Origin: Anaerolineaceae bacterium
GTDB lineage: Bacteria > Chloroflexota > Anaerolineae > Anaerolineales > Villigracilaceae
Direction of reading: 5' to 3'
Length of the DNA stretch: 64,000 nucleotides
NCBI GenBank assembly: GCA_009772985.1
Contig: WOUS01000006.1
Coordinates: forward strand, 1-64,000
In this document: piece after piece, positions 7,766 through 16,588 of the stretch
Layout of the letters: the number at the start of each line of letters is the position of its first letter
How positions within the stretch are numbered: position 1 is the stretch's first letter
Notes under the pieces: generated by a model
What the model saw: the letters and a program-made list of their open reading frames with translations, nothing else
Told to the model about the DNA's origin: nothing
Database searches by the model: none
Made by a program: the position numbers and the translations under genes

Positions 7766-9544
7766 TTATTCGGCTTCTTTCTTTTCCAGCACGAAGCATT
7801 CGATCAGGTCGCCGACCTGGACATCGCTGAAATTCTTCAGGCCGATGCCGCACTCGAAGCCGGTGCGCATCTCGCGCACGTCTTCCTTCTCGTGTTTGAG
7901 CGAGCCGATCTCGCCTTCGTAGACGATATCCTTGCCGCGGGTGAGACGGGCCTTGCCGTTGCGGCGGATCTCGCCTTCCAGCACTTTGCTCCCGGCCACC
8001 TTCCCGCCTTTGGACAGGCCGAAGACGACCAGCACGACAGCCTTGCCGGTCACTTTTTCGGTGAACTCCGGCGCCAGCATGCCCTTGAGCGCTTTTTCCA
8101 CGTCCTCGGTCAGGCGGTAGATGATGTCGTACAGCCGGATGGAGACGCCTTCCGTTTCGGCCAGCCGCCGGGCCGGGACCTCGGCCTGGACGCTGAAGCC
8201 GACGATGATGGCCTGCGAAGCCGAAGCCAGCATTACGTCGTTTTCGGTGATGTTGCCGGTCTCGGCGTACAGGACGTTGATCTTGATCTCGCCCTTGCCG
8301 AGGTTGTTGATCTCGTTGACCACCGGCTCCAGCGACCCCTGCACGTCGGCTTTCAGGATCAGGTTCAGTTCCCTGGCCTCGCCGGCCTTGTAACGGGCGA
8401 ACAGTTCCTCCAGCGTCATCTTCTTTGCGGCGCCGGCCTGTTTCCTGGCGGCCTCCACGCGTTCGGCGACGATCTGGCGGGCCTCCTTTTCGGAAGCAAC
8501 CACGCGGAACACGTCGCCAGCGGCGGGCAGTTCGCTCAGTCCCATCACTGCAACCGGGACGGACGGCCCGGCTTTCTGGACCGTGTTCCCACGGAAATCG
8601 AACAGGGCGCGCAGGCGGCCGTGAACGGTCCCGGCCACGACGATGTCGCCGGTGTTCAGCGTCCCGTTCTGGACCAGCAGCGTGGCGACCGGGCCCTTCG
8701 ACTTGTCCAACTGCGCCTCGATGACCGTGCCGATCACCTCGCCTTTCGCGTTGGCGCGGATGCCGGCGTTGTCGGCCACCAGCAGGATGGCCTCCAGCAG
8801 GTCCTCGATGCCCGACTTCTGTTTGGCCGAGACCGGGACGATGATGGTGTTGCCGCCCCATTCGTCCGGGACGAGTTCGTTGTCGCCCAGTTGTTTCTTG
8901 ACGTTGTCGGGGTTGGCGTTGGCTTTGTCAATCTTGTTGAGCGCCACGATGATGGGCACGCGCGCGGCCTTGGCGTGGGCGATGGCTTCCTTGGTCTGCG
9001 GCATCACGCCGTCGTCGGCGGCCACCACCAGCACCACCACGTCCGCGCCCTGGGCGCCGCGCGCCCGCATGGCGGTGAACGCGGCGTGGCCGGGCGTGTC
9101 GAGGAAGGTGATCGGCTTGCCGTGATGCTCCACCTGGTAGGCGCCGATGTGCTGGGTGATGCCGCCCGCCTCGCCGCCCGCCACGTTCGCGTCGCGGATG
9201 GCGTCCAACAGGGAGGTCTTGCCGTGGTCCACGTGGCCGAGGATGGTCACCACCGGGGCGCGCATCGTGAGCGCAGCCTCGTCCTCGTTGGCGATCATCT
9301 GCCTCCACAGGGGCACTTCGCCGGTCTCTTTTTCCACCGGCGCCTCCTGGCTTTCGAGCACGGCCTCGTAGCCGATCTCCGCAGCGACGATGGCGGCGGT
9401 ATCGAAGTCAACCGTCTGGTTGATGCTGGCCATCACGCCGTTCTTCATCAGGTTTTTAATGATCTGGATGGGGCTGGTGTCAATTTTTTGCGCCAGGTCA
9501 CGGATCGTGATCAGGGCGGGAAGTTCGATCTGTTTATCGCTCAT
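7766..9544 (-). CDS. infB: Translation initiation factor IF-2 (short form)
   Basis: 592 residues, short for IF-2 because the long variable N-terminal region is missing. An IF2_N-like segment ([20 protein letters not shown]) is followed by the GTPase domain: [30 protein letters not shown] and SAK. Domains II, III and IV follow, ending in the fMet-tRNA-binding part with a VLEKKEAE tail. It positions initiator tRNA on the ribosome. The ribosome site AGAAGGAG is well placed. It is downstream of nusA and rnpM and shares their transcript as far as can be seen. Confidence 0.97.
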   Translation of the reverse strand: MSDKQIELPALITIRDLAQKIDTSPIQIIKNLMKNGVMASINQTVDFDTAAIVAAEIGYEAVLESQEAPVEKETGEVPLWRQMIANEDEAALTMRAPVVTILGHVDHGKTSLLDAIRDANVAGGEAGGITQHIGAYQVEHHGKPITFLDTPGHAAFTAMRARGAQGADVVVLVVAADDGVMPQTKEAIAHAKAARVPIIVALNKIDKANANPDNVKKQLGDNELVPDEWGGNTIIVPVSAKQKSGIEDLLEAILLVADNAGIRANAKGEVIGTVIEAQLDKSKGPVATLLVQNGTLNTGDIVVAGTVHGRLRALFDFRGNTVQKAGPSVPVAVMGLSELPAAGDVFRVVASEKEARQIVAERVEAARKQAGAAKKMTLEELFARYKAGEARELNLILKADVQGSLEPVVNEINNLGKGEIKINVLYAETGNITENDVMLASASQAIIVGFSVQAEVPARRLAETEGVSIRLYDIIYRLTEDVEKALKGMLAPEFTEKVTGKAVVLVVFGLSKGGKVAGSKVLEGEIRRNGKARLTRGKDIVYEGEIGSLKHEKEDVREMRTGFECGIGLKNFSDVQVGDLIECFVLEKKEAE

Positions 9545-9679
9545 ACGGCAACTCCTTCTAAAATACTGCGCAGCTTGGTCCGCCGGTGAAGAGATCGTGC
9601 GCGGGCTGTTTCTGGGCCAGTCAACGGTCCGGACCGGTTGCCTGCCGGCTGAGCGAAATGCCTTTCCTCAGCCTGGGGG

Positions 9680-10000
9680 TTATGCTTCCACGGCGGCGTC
9701 CTTTTCGTCCTCCGGCAGGGACTGCATGAACTGGCGGAGGGCTGCCAGGTCTGCGGGCGACAGCGTCGCTTTGAGGGCGTGGGCGAGCGCGCCTTTCAGC
9801 CCCTTTTCCCAGCACGGACGGCGGTCGTGGAGGTACGCGCCGCGCCCGGCCAGTTTGCCGGTCGGGTCCACCTGTACGCCCTCGGGGCGGCGCACCAGCC
9901 GCACCAGCGACCGCTTGGGCAGGACTTCACGGCAGCCCACGCAGGTCCGCTGGGGGGTGTGTTTGGATCGTTTGACAGGTTTGCCAGACACCTTTGTCAT
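9680..10000 (-). CDS. rnpM: YlxR/RnpM RNA-binding protein
   Basis: 106 residues. The diagnostic motif RTCVGCREVLPKRSLVRLVR is followed by VQVDPTGKLAGRGAYLHDRR. YlxR (RnpM) family proteins bind RNA; in Firmicutes the protein modulates RNase P. Its place between nusA and infB is the conserved one. The C-terminal 25 residues are acidic and variable. A 135-base gap separates it from infB, with nothing recognisable except the infB ribosome site. Confidence 0.92.
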   Translation of the reverse strand: MTKVSGKPVKRSKHTPQRTCVGCREVLPKRSLVRLVRRPEGVQVDPTGKLAGRGAYLHDRRPCWEKGLKGALAHALKATLSPADLAALRQFMQSLPEDEKDAAVEA

Positions 10001-10040
10001 CCGTTTGGGCAGGCGGGCGCGCGGCCGGTCTTCACGAGAT

Positions 10041-11921
10041 TTACCAGTCTTCCTCTACTGCCGCGTCATCGCCGCGCTTGTGTATCTTGACAGCCACGAC
10101 CTTGTCACGCGTTTCGTCACGCTCGTAGGCGCGGTCCTTGCGCTGTTTCTTTTCCTTCTTCTTGGGCGAGGATTCGTCCTCATCGCCGGCGGCCGGGACG
10201 GTGGCCGCCACGACGTTCTGAAGGGAGAACATCTTCTCGAATTCCTTCTCTCCCTCGGCTTCGGCAGGGGCTTCCTCTTCGGGTTTCGCCGCGGGTTCGG
10301 CGGCGGCCTCCAGCGGGACCTCGGCGGCTGCTTCCGCGGGGACTTCCAGCGGGGCGGCGGCTTCGGCGGGGATTTCCACCGCGGCGGGTTCAGGAGCGGG
10401 GACAGGTTCAGGTTCCGGTTCCGGGAATGTGGCGGCGGCCAGCGCCGCTTCGATGGCCTGCATGGACTTGGGGCCGATCCCGGCCAGGCCCAGCACGCGG
10501 TCGCGGTCCAGGTTCATCGTCAGCATCAGGTCGCCGATGGTGCGCAGTTCGGCCTCGGTCAGGATGTTGCAGACGTGCTCGGCCAGCCCCAGGCTCTCGA
10601 TGGGCGTTTCGTAGGCGGCTGGCGGGATGCCGGCCTTGGCGGCGGTGAGGCGTTCCTCTTCCGCGGCGGCTGCGGCTTTCTTCTGTTCCACCGTGCGGCG
10701 TTCCACGCGCTCCAGGAACTGGACCAGGCTGGCGTATTCCTCCGGGGTCACCGGGCGGCCTTCGCTCTTCTTGGCCAGCACCGCCTCGGCGGCGGCGGCG
10801 CGCTCGCGCTCGGCTTCGGCCAGTTCGGCCAGCGCGGGATCATTCTGCAGTTTGCCGAGCGCGTCGGCGGCGGCCTCGGCCAGCGACTTGATGTCGATCC
10901 GCCAGCCGGTCAGTTTGGCGGCCAGGCGGGCGTTCTGCCCGTCGCGGCCGATGGCCAGGCTCAACTGGTCTTCCTGGACGACCACCGTGGCGGTCTTCCC
11001 ATTTTCATTCAGGTAAACGCCCGAGACACGCGCCGGGCTGATGGCTTTGGAGATGTACTGCACCGGGTCGGGGTTCCACTCGATGATGTCTATCTTTTCG
11101 TCGTGCAGTTCCTTGACGATGGCCTGGATGCGCACGCCGCGCACGCCCACGCAGGCCCCCACCGGGTCCACGTTGGTCTGGGTGGCCGAGACGGCCACCT
11201 TGGCGCGCTGCCCCGGCTCGCGGGAGATGGCGCGGATCTCGACGATGCCGTGGTAGATTTCGGGGACTTCGTTTTCCAGCAGGCGGCGCAGGAAATTGCG
11301 GTGGGCGCGCGAAAGGATGATCTGCGGGCCGCGCGGGCTGTCCTTCACTTCCAGCACCACGGCGCGCACGCGGTCGTGCGCCTTGAAGCGCTCTCCGGCG
11401 ATCTTCTGGTTGGGCGGCATGATGCCTTCGGCCTTCATATCCAGGCCGATGGTCACGCCCTGCGTCATGCTGACGGCCTGCACCACGCCGCTGATGATCT
11501 CGCCAATCTGCCGGGTAAAGTAATCGGTCTGCGCCTGGCGTTCAGCCTCGCGGATGCGCTGCTGGATGACCTGGCGCGCGGTCTGCGCGGCGACGCGCCC
11601 AAAGTCTTGGGGCGTGCATTCCACGATAACAATATCGTCCAGGTTGGCTTCGGGATTGACCTTGCGCGCATCTTCCAGCGTGACCTCGGTGCGCTCGTCC
11701 ACCACGCTCTCGACAACTTCCTTTTCGGCGGAGACGGTAACCTTCCCGCTTTCCGGGTCGATCTTGGCCTCCACGTGCTGCGCGGTGGAAGCGTTCACCG
11801 CCCGCCGGTAGGCCGAGACCATGGCCGACTCGATGGCCGACAGGATGATCTCCTTGGGCAGTTGTTTTTCTTCCAGGACTTCGTTGAAAGCCAGTGCAAA
11901 TTCATTTTTCATGACAGACAT
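10041..11921 (-). CDS. nusA: Transcription termination/antitermination factor NusA, extended C-terminus
   Basis: 626 residues, longer than the usual 350-500. The N-terminal polymerase-binding domain ([21 protein letters not shown]) is followed by an S1 domain and two KH domains ([37 protein letters not shown]). Then come an Ala/Glu-rich coiled region, a helix-hairpin-helix segment near residue 485 ([16 protein letters not shown]), and a roughly 100-residue Pro/Glu/Ala tail ending in a basic patch and VEEDW. rimP, which usually precedes nusA, is absent here. The transcript starts at the promoter at 12014-12042. A second ATG three codons in (11912) is better spaced from GGGGAG, so the true start may be there. 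Confidence 0.96.
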   Translation of the reverse strand: MSVMKNEFALAFNEVLEEKQLPKEIILSAIESAMVSAYRRAVNASTAQHVEAKIDPESGKVTVSAEKEVVESVVDERTEVTLEDARKVNPEANLDDIVIVECTPQDFGRVAAQTARQVIQQRIREAERQAQTDYFTRQIGEIISGVVQAVSMTQGVTIGLDMKAEGIMPPNQKIAGERFKAHDRVRAVVLEVKDSPRGPQIILSRAHRNFLRRLLENEVPEIYHGIVEIRAISREPGQRAKVAVSATQTNVDPVGACVGVRGVRIQAIVKELHDEKIDIIEWNPDPVQYISKAISPARVSGVYLNENGKTATVVVQEDQLSLAIGRDGQNARLAAKLTGWRIDIKSLAEAAADALGKLQNDPALAELAEAERERAAAAEAVLAKKSEGRPVTPEEYASLVQFLERVERRTVEQKKAAAAAEEERLTAAKAGIPPAAYETPIESLGLAEHVCNILTEAELRTIGDLMLTMNLDRDRVLGLAGIGPKSMQAIEAALAAATFPEPEPEPVPAPEPAAVEIPAEAAAPLEVPAEAAAEVPLEAAAEPAAKPEEEAPAEAEGEKEFEKMFSLQNVVAATVPAAGDEDESSPKKKEKKQRKDRAYERDETRDKVVAVKIHKRGDDAAVEEDW

Positions 11922-11953
11922 GCTCCCCGGGATGGATGGTCCCTATTACATGC

Positions 11954-11978
11954 AGAAAAGTGGGGGTTGCCCACTTCT
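11954..11978 (-). promoter_or_regulatory. Hairpin in the nusA 5' leader
   Basis: On the minus strand AGAAGTGGG and CCCACTTTTCT arms can pair around a short loop. The hairpin lies about 40 nt after the predicted start site and 30 nt before the ATG. It has no long T-run, so an RNA control or protein-binding element is as likely as a terminator. Confidence 0.45.
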
Positions 11979-12013
11979 CGATGCGTGCGGTATTGGTTTC
12001 TCGAACGGACGGG

Positions 12014-12042
12014 ATTCTAGCACACAAGGTTGCAAACTGCAA
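12014..12042 (-). promoter_or_regulatory. Promoter of the nusA-infB-ribF cluster
   Basis: Minus-strand TTGCAG (12042-12037), 17-nt spacer, TAGAAT (12019-12014), with an extended TGC before the -10 box. It is the only good promoter seen for the seven-gene cluster. Confidence 0.8.
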
Positions 12043-12048
12043 GACCGG

Positions 12049-12200
12049 AACGCGAATGCCGCGAACGAGTGAACCGCGCAGCGGCGACCCCCGAAAAGCG
12101 AGGGCAGGCGAATGCGAAGGAAGGATTATGAACGCGAAGGATTTCCTGCTTCGTGAGCCTGAAAAGAATTCGCGGACTTCGCTTCTTCGCGGTGAAAAAT
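12049..12200. repeat. CGCGAA-rich repeat block
   Basis: The gap between nusA and the methyltransferase gene (307 bases) contains the nusA promoter and this block of GAACGCGAA / TTCGCGG units in both orientations. It also holds a GCGACCCCCGAAAAGCGAGG segment related to 1280-1300. No gene is seen. Confidence 0.55.
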
Positions 12201-12216
12201 GGTTGTACTCGAAGGG

Positions 12217-12222
12217 TATAAT
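12217..12222 (+). promoter_or_regulatory. -10 box with predicted leaderless start
   Basis: TATAAT lies exactly six bases before the ATG at 12229. No ribosome site is present between. The -35 region is weak (GAAAAA at 17 nt). Confidence 0.6.
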
Positions 12223-12228
12223 TGCCGC

Positions 12229-12963
12229 ATGGACTCGCGTGACCTCAAAAAAGCCGCCCTGCGCGGCGAACCCTCCTACGTCTGGCGCGCCGGGCAGGAA
12301 CGCCGCCTGCGGATGATCCTGGACGCCGCCGGCGACCGCGTCCGCGGGCGCGTGCTGGAGGACGGCTGCGGCGTGGGCATGTACGTCGAACACCTCGCCG
12401 CCTCGGGCGGACAGGTCTTCGGCCTGGAATACGACTTCGAGCGCGTCCGCGCCGCCCGGCTCAAGTCGGACCGTGTGGCCTGCGCGGCCGGGGAGGCGTT
12501 ACCGTACCCCGCCGGGACCTTCGACCTGGCCCTCAGCCACGAAGTGCTCGAACACGTCCGTGACGACCGCCGCGCGGTCGAGGAGATCGTCCGCGCCCTC
12601 CGGCCGGGCGGACGGCTGGCGCTGTTCGTCCCGAACCGCGGCTACCCGTTCGAGACGCATGGCGTCTACTGGCGCGGAAAATATCACTTCGGCAATATCC
12701 CGCTGGTCAATTGGCTGCCGCGCCGCTGGCGGGACAAACTCGCCCCGCACGTGCGCGTCTACTCGAAGCGCGACCTCGAAAAACTATTTACCGGCCTGCC
12801 CGTCAAAATCCTCGCCCGGACGGTCCTCTTCGGCGCGTACGACAACATCATCGCCCGTTTCGGCGCGTTGGGCAGGCTCCTGCGGGCAATCCTGCAATTC
12901 CTCGAAAAGACCCCGCTCAAAGCGCTCGGCCTGTCCCATTTTTGGGTGATCGAAAAATCGTAG
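12229..12963 (+). CDS. Class I SAM-dependent methyltransferase
   Basis: 244 residues. Methyltransf_11 core: VLEDGCGVGMYVEHLA (SAM-binding motif I), FGLEYDFERV, DLALSHEVLEHV and ALRPGGRLALFVPN. The C-terminal part, with HVRVYSKRDLEKLF, is like methyltransferases of quinone or cell-surface pathways, but the substrate cannot be named. The stop TAG lies at the start of an R1 palindrome (12960-12987). A leaderless start is predicted from the -10 box. Confidence 0.85.
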   Translation: MDSRDLKKAALRGEPSYVWRAGQERRLRMILDAAGDRVRGRVLEDGCGVGMYVEHLAASGGQVFGLEYDFERVRAARLKSDRVACAAGEALPYPAGTFDLALSHEVLEHVRDDRRAVEEIVRALRPGGRLALFVPNRGYPFETHGVYWRGKYHFGNIPLVNWLPRRWRDKLAPHVRVYSKRDLEKLFTGLPVKILARTVLFGAYDNIIARFGALGRLLRAILQFLEKTPLKALGLSHFWVIEKS

Positions 12964-12987
12964 GGGCGGATCTGCGTGTCCGCCCGT
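12960..12987. repeat. Degenerate GTAGGGGCGGA...TCCGCCC hairpin (family R1)
   Basis: One arm is imperfect. The element supplies the stop codon of the methyltransferase and separates it from the pseudouridine synthase. Confidence 0.6.
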
Positions 12988-12999
12988 GTTGGTATAACC

Positions 13000-13563
13000 A
13001 TGTCCCGCCTCATCCTCTTCAACAAACCCTACCTCGTCCTCTGCCAGTTCACAGACCCTTCGACAGGCTCAGGGCAAGCTGCCGAAGGCCGCCCCACCCT
13101 GGCGGACTACATCCCTGTCAAAGACATCTACCCCGCCGGGCGGCTGGACTATGATTCCGAAGGTCTCGTACTCCTGACCGATTCCGGCAAACTCCAGTAT
13201 TCCATCTCCGACCCGCAGAATAAACTCCCGAAAACGTATTGGGTCCAGGTGGAAGGCATCCCCACCGACGAGGCGCTGGCGAAACTGGCGCGCGGCGTAA
13301 CGCTGAACGACGGTCCGGCGCGCCCGGCGCAGGTGAGGCAGATTGCCGAACCTAAACTTTGGCCGCGCAACCCGCCCATCCGCTTCCGCAAAGAAATCCC
13401 GACCAGTTGGCTGGAACTGGTCATCACCGAGGGCCGCAAGCGGCAGGTGCGGCGCATGACCGCCGCGGTGGGATTCCCGACCCTGCGGCTGGTCCGTGTG
13501 GCGGTGGGGGAGTGGGAGTTGGGTGATTTGAAGCCGGGGGAGTGGAAAGATGTAATGATGTGA
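13000..13563 (+). CDS. RluE-like 23S rRNA pseudouridine synthase
   Basis: 187 residues. RsuA/RluE family: [14 protein letters not shown], catalytic-Asp motif [24 protein letters not shown], and the C-terminal [11 protein letters not shown] with LRLVRVAVG. The small size and lack of an S4 domain fit RluE, which modifies U2457 (E. coli numbering) of 23S rRNA. Residues ~19-30 ([12 protein letters not shown]) come from an inserted R3 repeat at 13056-13088 and have no place in the family core. The stop codon lies within the R5 hairpin. Confidence 0.88.
   Translation: MSRLILFNKPYLVLCQFTDPSTGSGQAAEGRPTLADYIPVKDIYPAGRLDYDSEGLVLLTDSGKLQYSISDPQNKLPKTYWVQVEGIPTDEALAKLARGVTLNDGPARPAQVRQIAEPKLWPRNPPIRFRKEIPTSWLELVITEGRKRQVRRMTAAVGFPTLRLVRVAVGEWELGDLKPGEWKDVMM
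13056..13088. repeat. In-frame CCCTTCGACAGGCTCAGGGC repeat (family R3)
   Basis: The unit ends with an inverted GCCGAAGG. The same core occurs inverted inside the glycosyltransferase gene (20114) and as a variant inside the methyltransferase gene at 43844. Confidence 0.85.
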
Positions 13564-13591
13564 CAGTCACCTGCCAGGTGACTGTCACATC
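13557..13591. repeat. Perfect hairpin GATGTGACAGTCAC...GTGACTGTCACATC (family R5)
   Basis: A 35-nt element with 14-bp arms. An element of the same size and arms lies at 31376-31410. It contains the pseudouridine synthase stop and lies between convergent genes, so it may also act as a terminator, although it has no T-run. Confidence 0.85.
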
Positions 13592-13602
13592 CTGTTACTC
13601 GT

Positions 13603-14277
13603 TCACTTCGTCGTTGTTTCCACGATCACCAGCGGGAATGGCAGACTCCCGCTTATCAATTGTGCGGCCAGCGTTGAGGCGGTCTCCAGCGTGAAGTTTC
13701 CCTGGATGACTCCCGTTCCGCCGGTGATGGCTGTATTAATTACCGGGGAAGAAATCACCACGCCGTCGCGGGCAATGACCAGGTAATGCCCGATGTTCTT
13801 GCTGCTGTAGTCTGCCATTTTTTGAGCGCCAGCGGTTGTGAACGTGATTCCTACCATGTAGTCGCCCGAGTTGTTCTGCGTGACATTTGTGCTTTCGATA
13901 TCGCTGCTGGTTAAAATGACGGGCAGGTTTTCGGCGGAGATGTCAGCGCCCTCCGGAAAGGGGCTGGTCGAATCCACGAACGTGACCGCGCCGCTTGTGA
14001 GCAGGGGGGTGATCGCTTCCAGGTTAACGCCTTTGGGCAAAGAGACATATATTTGACCGGTGGGCGAAGCGGTTACCTTTGCACCTTTCACACCTATGGA
14101 TTCCAGTCGGCTGACAAGCACTTCGCACGCTAATTCCAGCGAGGCGTTGTCCCAGGCCGCGCCGGGGGCCGGCGCGAGCGTGACGGTCAGCCGCGGCCCG
14201 GTCAACGATGACAGGGAGCAGGCCAGCGTGGAGGCAAACAAAGCGACAACGCACAAGGACAGGAATGCTTTTTTCAT
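13603..14277 (-). CDS. Lipoprotein with a SecD-like periplasmic domain
   Basis: 224 residues. A lipoprotein signal ends in LFASTLAC, so lipidation at Cys20 is expected. The mature part resembles the extracytoplasmic domain of SecD: a P1-like repeat (ELACEVLVSRLESIGVKGAKV), QIYVSLPKGVNLEAITPLL, GAVTFVDS, then VGITFTTAGAQKMADYSS, DGVVISSPVIN and GNFTLETASTLAAQLISGSLPFPL. No membrane helices of SecD follow. The known SecD head domain helps preprotein release; a free lipid-anchored version has no function I can state. It has a good GAGGAGA ribosome site. Confidence 0.75.
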   Translation of the reverse strand: MKKAFLSLCVVALFASTLACSLSSLTGPRLTVTLAPAPGAAWDNASLELACEVLVSRLESIGVKGAKVTASPTGQIYVSLPKGVNLEAITPLLTSGAVTFVDSTSPFPEGADISAENLPVILTSSDIESTNVTQNNSGDYMVGITFTTAGAQKMADYSSKNIGHYLVIARDGVVISSPVINTAITGGTGVIQGNFTLETASTLAAQLISGSLPFPLVIVETTTK

Positions 14278-14377
14278 AGCGTCTCCTCTCTTCCCTCTGT
14301 TACGGGCTGTCCAAAAAGTCCGATTTCGTGCAGGCAGGTCGCCAGATATAGCGGTAGAAAAATCTTGTCTGGCAATT

Positions 14378-14403
14378 GTAGGGCGAAATTAATTTCGCCT
14401 TAC
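14378..14403. repeat. Hairpin GTAGGGCGAAATT/AATTTCGCCTTAC (family R1)
   Basis: Palindrome overlapping the stop codon (TAA, 14402-14400) of the TylF-like gene. Confidence 0.8.
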
Positions 14404-15089
14404 CCTTCGCAAACAAAGAACGCGTTGTTCAGCGTCACGTCCGCGGCCAGCGGGCGGAACTTCAGCCCGGTCTCCTGCATGAACTCCTCCAGGGCGCGCG
14501 GCTCGTGGTCGGGGCGGGACATGTCGTCGAAATAAACGTACGTCCCGGCCTGGATGTGCGGGCGCAGTTGGCGCAGCACGTAGATGGTCGAGGAGTACAG
14601 GTCCGCGTCCAGCGTGATGACCAGCACATCGTGCTCCGGCAGTTTGTAGCCGGGCAGGGTCTGCTCGAACCAGCCTTTGAAGAACTTCACGCGCGGGTCT
14701 TCCATCTGCGGGATTTGCCCCTCGGTGGAGAACCAGCCCTTGGCGTACTTGCCCCCGGCATCGTCGAACGCCTCCGGCAGGCCCTCGAAACTGTCGAAGC
14801 CGTGCAGGCGCGACTCGGGGTGCGTCAGCGTCCGCGACCACCAGCGCATACTGTTGCCCTTGTATACGCCGAACTCCAGATACAGCACGCGCTTGTCTTT
14901 GAACTCCGGCGCCACCGCGGCAAACACGCCGTCCCGTTCCGCGAACCGGACCGGGAAGCGGAATCCGCGCGCCTTCATCCAGCGCCCCAGCCGGACGTAA
15001 CTCAGGATCATTTGCAGGCGGTGGACAGCTTTATCGGAGAGCAACGCGCCGAGGGCGGTCAGCATTCGTTTGAACAGGCGCAGGAACAT
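14400..15089 (-). CDS. TylF/macrocin-O-methyltransferase family protein
   Basis: 229 residues. TylF-family marks: YLEFGVYKGNSMRWW, LHGFDSFEGLPEAF, KGWFEQTLPGY, and the metal-binding acidic motif LVITLDADLYSSTIYVL, followed by YVYFDDMSRPDHEP. These enzymes O-methylate sugars of antibiotics and surface glycans with SAM. It sits four bases after the methyltransferase gene at 15093, so the two are probably co-transcribed. With UDP-glucose dehydrogenase nearby, a surface-polysaccharide role is likely. Confidence 0.85.
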   Translation of the reverse strand: MFLRLFKRMLTALGALLSDKAVHRLQMILSYVRLGRWMKARGFRFPVRFAERDGVFAAVAPEFKDKRVLYLEFGVYKGNSMRWWSRTLTHPESRLHGFDSFEGLPEAFDDAGGKYAKGWFSTEGQIPQMEDPRVKFFKGWFEQTLPGYKLPEHDVLVITLDADLYSSTIYVLRQLRPHIQAGTYVYFDDMSRPDHEPRALEEFMQETGLKFRPLAADVTLNNAFFVCEG

Positions 15090-15092
15090 GGA

Positions 15093-16019
15093 TTATCCTT
15101 CCTCGCGGAAATCGTAGATGCCGTCGCGGATGGGCCAAACGCGTCCGCACGCGGGGCAGGTCAAACGGTCCGGGTAGGGCGAGATAGTATCTCGCCCTAC
15201 ATCGAGCGGGGCGTGGGAACAGGCCGGGCATTTGAAGTAGGACAAATTGGCAATTTGTCCCACAGGCAAATTGCCAATTTGCCCAACAGCAAGCGCGCGG
15301 ACGAAAACGCTCGGCGTGACCTGGAACAGGCCGCCGGTCCACTGGAACAGGGAATCAAGACCGGCCAGCAGGCGCGCCGGGATGAGCCGCTTGAGCAGGC
15401 CCACGCGGAAGTGGGACACCGTCAGCGTTTTCTGGACCTCGAACCCGGCCGCCGTCAGCCAGCCGCGCACGGTGCGCGGGTGGAAATCGAAGTTCAGCGC
15501 GGCGAACTCGACCGGTTCCAGCGTGAACGGACTCCACGCCTGGCGGCGCAGCGCGTAGCGCAGGATGGCTTTGAGATTCAGTTTGTTGGCGAATTCGAGG
15601 ATGAAGGCCGCGCCGGGCTGGAGGACGCTGCGCACTTGACGGAGCGCGGCGGGCGCGTCGGCCATGTGATGGAGGGTGCGGATCATGGTGGCGGCGTCGA
15701 AGAGACCGTCCACGAACGGCAGGCGGTACACGTCTGCGGCGACGTAAATGTAGCGCTCGGAGCGGCCGAGGCGGGACTGCGCCTGTTCGAGTTGCGTGCG
15801 TGAATAGTCGAGCAGGACGACGCGCTCGAAGCCTTCATAGCGCATTGTATTTCGCCCCGCGCCCGCGCCGAGTTCGAGCATGAGTTTCCCGCCTTTGGGG
15901 AGCAGGCGCTTGAGGGCGATGGCCTCGCAGAGGTCTTCGTACTCGCGTCCGCCGCGCTCCCAGAAGGAGGTCTGGTAGTCGGAGTCGGTGTAGTCGCAAA
16001 CGGGAGGATGGTCGGTCAT
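15093..16019 (-). CDS. SAM methyltransferase with C-terminal zinc ribbon split by repeats
   Basis: 308 residues. The N-terminal methyltransferase core has MLELGAGAGRNTMRYEG, VVLLDYSRTQLEQAQ, LFDAATMIRTLHHM and SVLQPGAAFILEF. The C-terminal end has two CPAC knuckles (CPACSHAP, CPACGRVW), a Trm112-like zinc ribbon ending in IRDGIYDF. Residues ~244-282 hold two repeat insertions: GQIGNLPVGQIANL from family R2 just before the first knuckle, and DVGRDTISPYP from family R1 between the knuckles. The frame is intact. Substrate unknown. Confidence 0.8.
   Translation of the reverse strand: MTDHPPVCDYTDSDYQTSFWERGGREYEDLCEAIALKRLLPKGGKLMLELGAGAGRNTMRYEGFERVVLLDYSRTQLEQAQSRLGRSERYIYVAADVYRLPFVDGLFDAATMIRTLHHMADAPAALRQVRSVLQPGAAFILEFANKLNLKAILRYALRRQAWSPFTLEPVEFAALNFDFHPRTVRGWLTAAGFEVQKTLTVSHFRVGLLKRLIPARLLAGLDSLFQWTGGLFQVTPSVFVRALAVGQIGNLPVGQIANLSYFKCPACSHAPLDVGRDTISPYPDRLTCPACGRVWPIRDGIYDFREEG
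15174..15200. repeat. In-frame R1 palindrome inside the zinc ribbon
   Basis: Perfect 27-nt palindrome, GTAGGGCGAGATA and its complement. It codes for part of the loop between the two CPAC knuckles. Confidence 0.88.
15237..15287. repeat. In-frame double R2 palindrome (AAATTGGCAATTT type)
   Basis: Two adjacent hairpins with CAAATTGGCAATTTG and CAAATTGCCAATTTG cores. They encode the peptide GQIGNLPVGQIANL. Related copies are at 19352 and 42453. Confidence 0.85.
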
Positions 16020-16020
16020 C

Positions 16021-16086
16021 AGTATCCAGTGTACAGTGAACAGTAAACAGTAAACAGTGAACAGTAAACAGTGTCAGTGTTCAGTC
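16021..16086. repeat. ACAGTGAACAGTAAACAGT tandem repeat (family R6), left copy
   Basis: About eight tandem (T/A)ACAGT(G/A)A units, immediately after the methyltransferase start and overlapping the end of the four-helix-bundle gene. Confidence 0.8.
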
Positions 16087-16524
16087 GTCGGAGGTGGAGA
16101 CGATGTAGTCGGCCTGGAGTTCGCGGACGTGGTAGGGCGAGGGGTTGCAGAATTGGTCGGACTTGGCGATCATGCCGCCGAGCAGTCGGCCGATCTCGGC
16201 GTATCGCTGGAGAAGGGATTCGGTTTCTTGCGGCGTGAGATAGTCGCAATCTCGTGCGGTTTCGATCCAGTGTTGTGTCTCGTATTGTTCGCCGTCGGCA
16301 TCGGTGAGTTTGCTGGCGAAATGCTTCTCGTATTTGCGTTTTCCCCATGCCTCGGCAATCTGCGCGCCCACGGAGCGGGAGGAACGGCGAACCTGGTCAG
16401 TGAGGGAGAACATTTCCTCTTTGGGAAAGCGGGCAGTGAATTGGAAGATCTCCCGCGAGAGTTGCCGGGCTTTTTGATAAACGATCAACTCACGAAAACT
16501 GGCGGCATACTTCAACTCGCTCAT
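16081..16524 (-). CDS. Four-helix-bundle protein (23S rRNA intervening-sequence protein type)
   Basis: 147 residues. Matches the four-helix-bundle (S23/bAvd-like) family: FRELIVYQKARQLSREIF, the RSSRSVGAQIAEAWGKR helix, then DADGEQYETQHWIETARDC. These proteins are found within 23S rRNA intervening sequences, beside diversity-generating retroelements, and often alone between genes; their function is poorly known. It is flanked on both sides by R6 repeats in opposite orientation, and its last codons lie in the left repeat. That looks like a mobile cassette, but no transposase is present. Confidence 0.82.
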   Translation of the reverse strand: MSELKYAASFRELIVYQKARQLSREIFQFTARFPKEEMFSLTDQVRRSSRSVGAQIAEAWGKRKYEKHFASKLTDADGEQYETQHWIETARDCDYLTPQETESLLQRYAEIGRLLGGMIAKSDQFCNPSPYHVRELQADYIVSTSDD

Positions 16525-16540
16525 TTCATCTCATCTCCTT

Positions 16541-16588
16541 TCACTGTCCATTGTTCACTGTCTACTGTCTACTGTCCACTGATCACTG
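16541..16588. repeat. ACTGTCTACTGTCCACTG tandem repeat (family R6), right copy, inverted
   Basis: About six units in the opposite orientation to the copy at 16021. It overlaps the 3' end of the ugd gene by a few bases. Confidence 0.8.

Noticed and set aside
7580-12020. Long plus-strand frames opposite infB and nusA
   Set aside because: They mirror GC-rich codon bias of the real minus-strand genes, give His/Gly/Arg-rich low-complexity protein and match no family.
12993-13000. Leaderless promoter for the RluE-like gene (TATAAC before the ATG)
   Set aside because: Only one base separates the box from the ATG, so transcription would start inside the gene.
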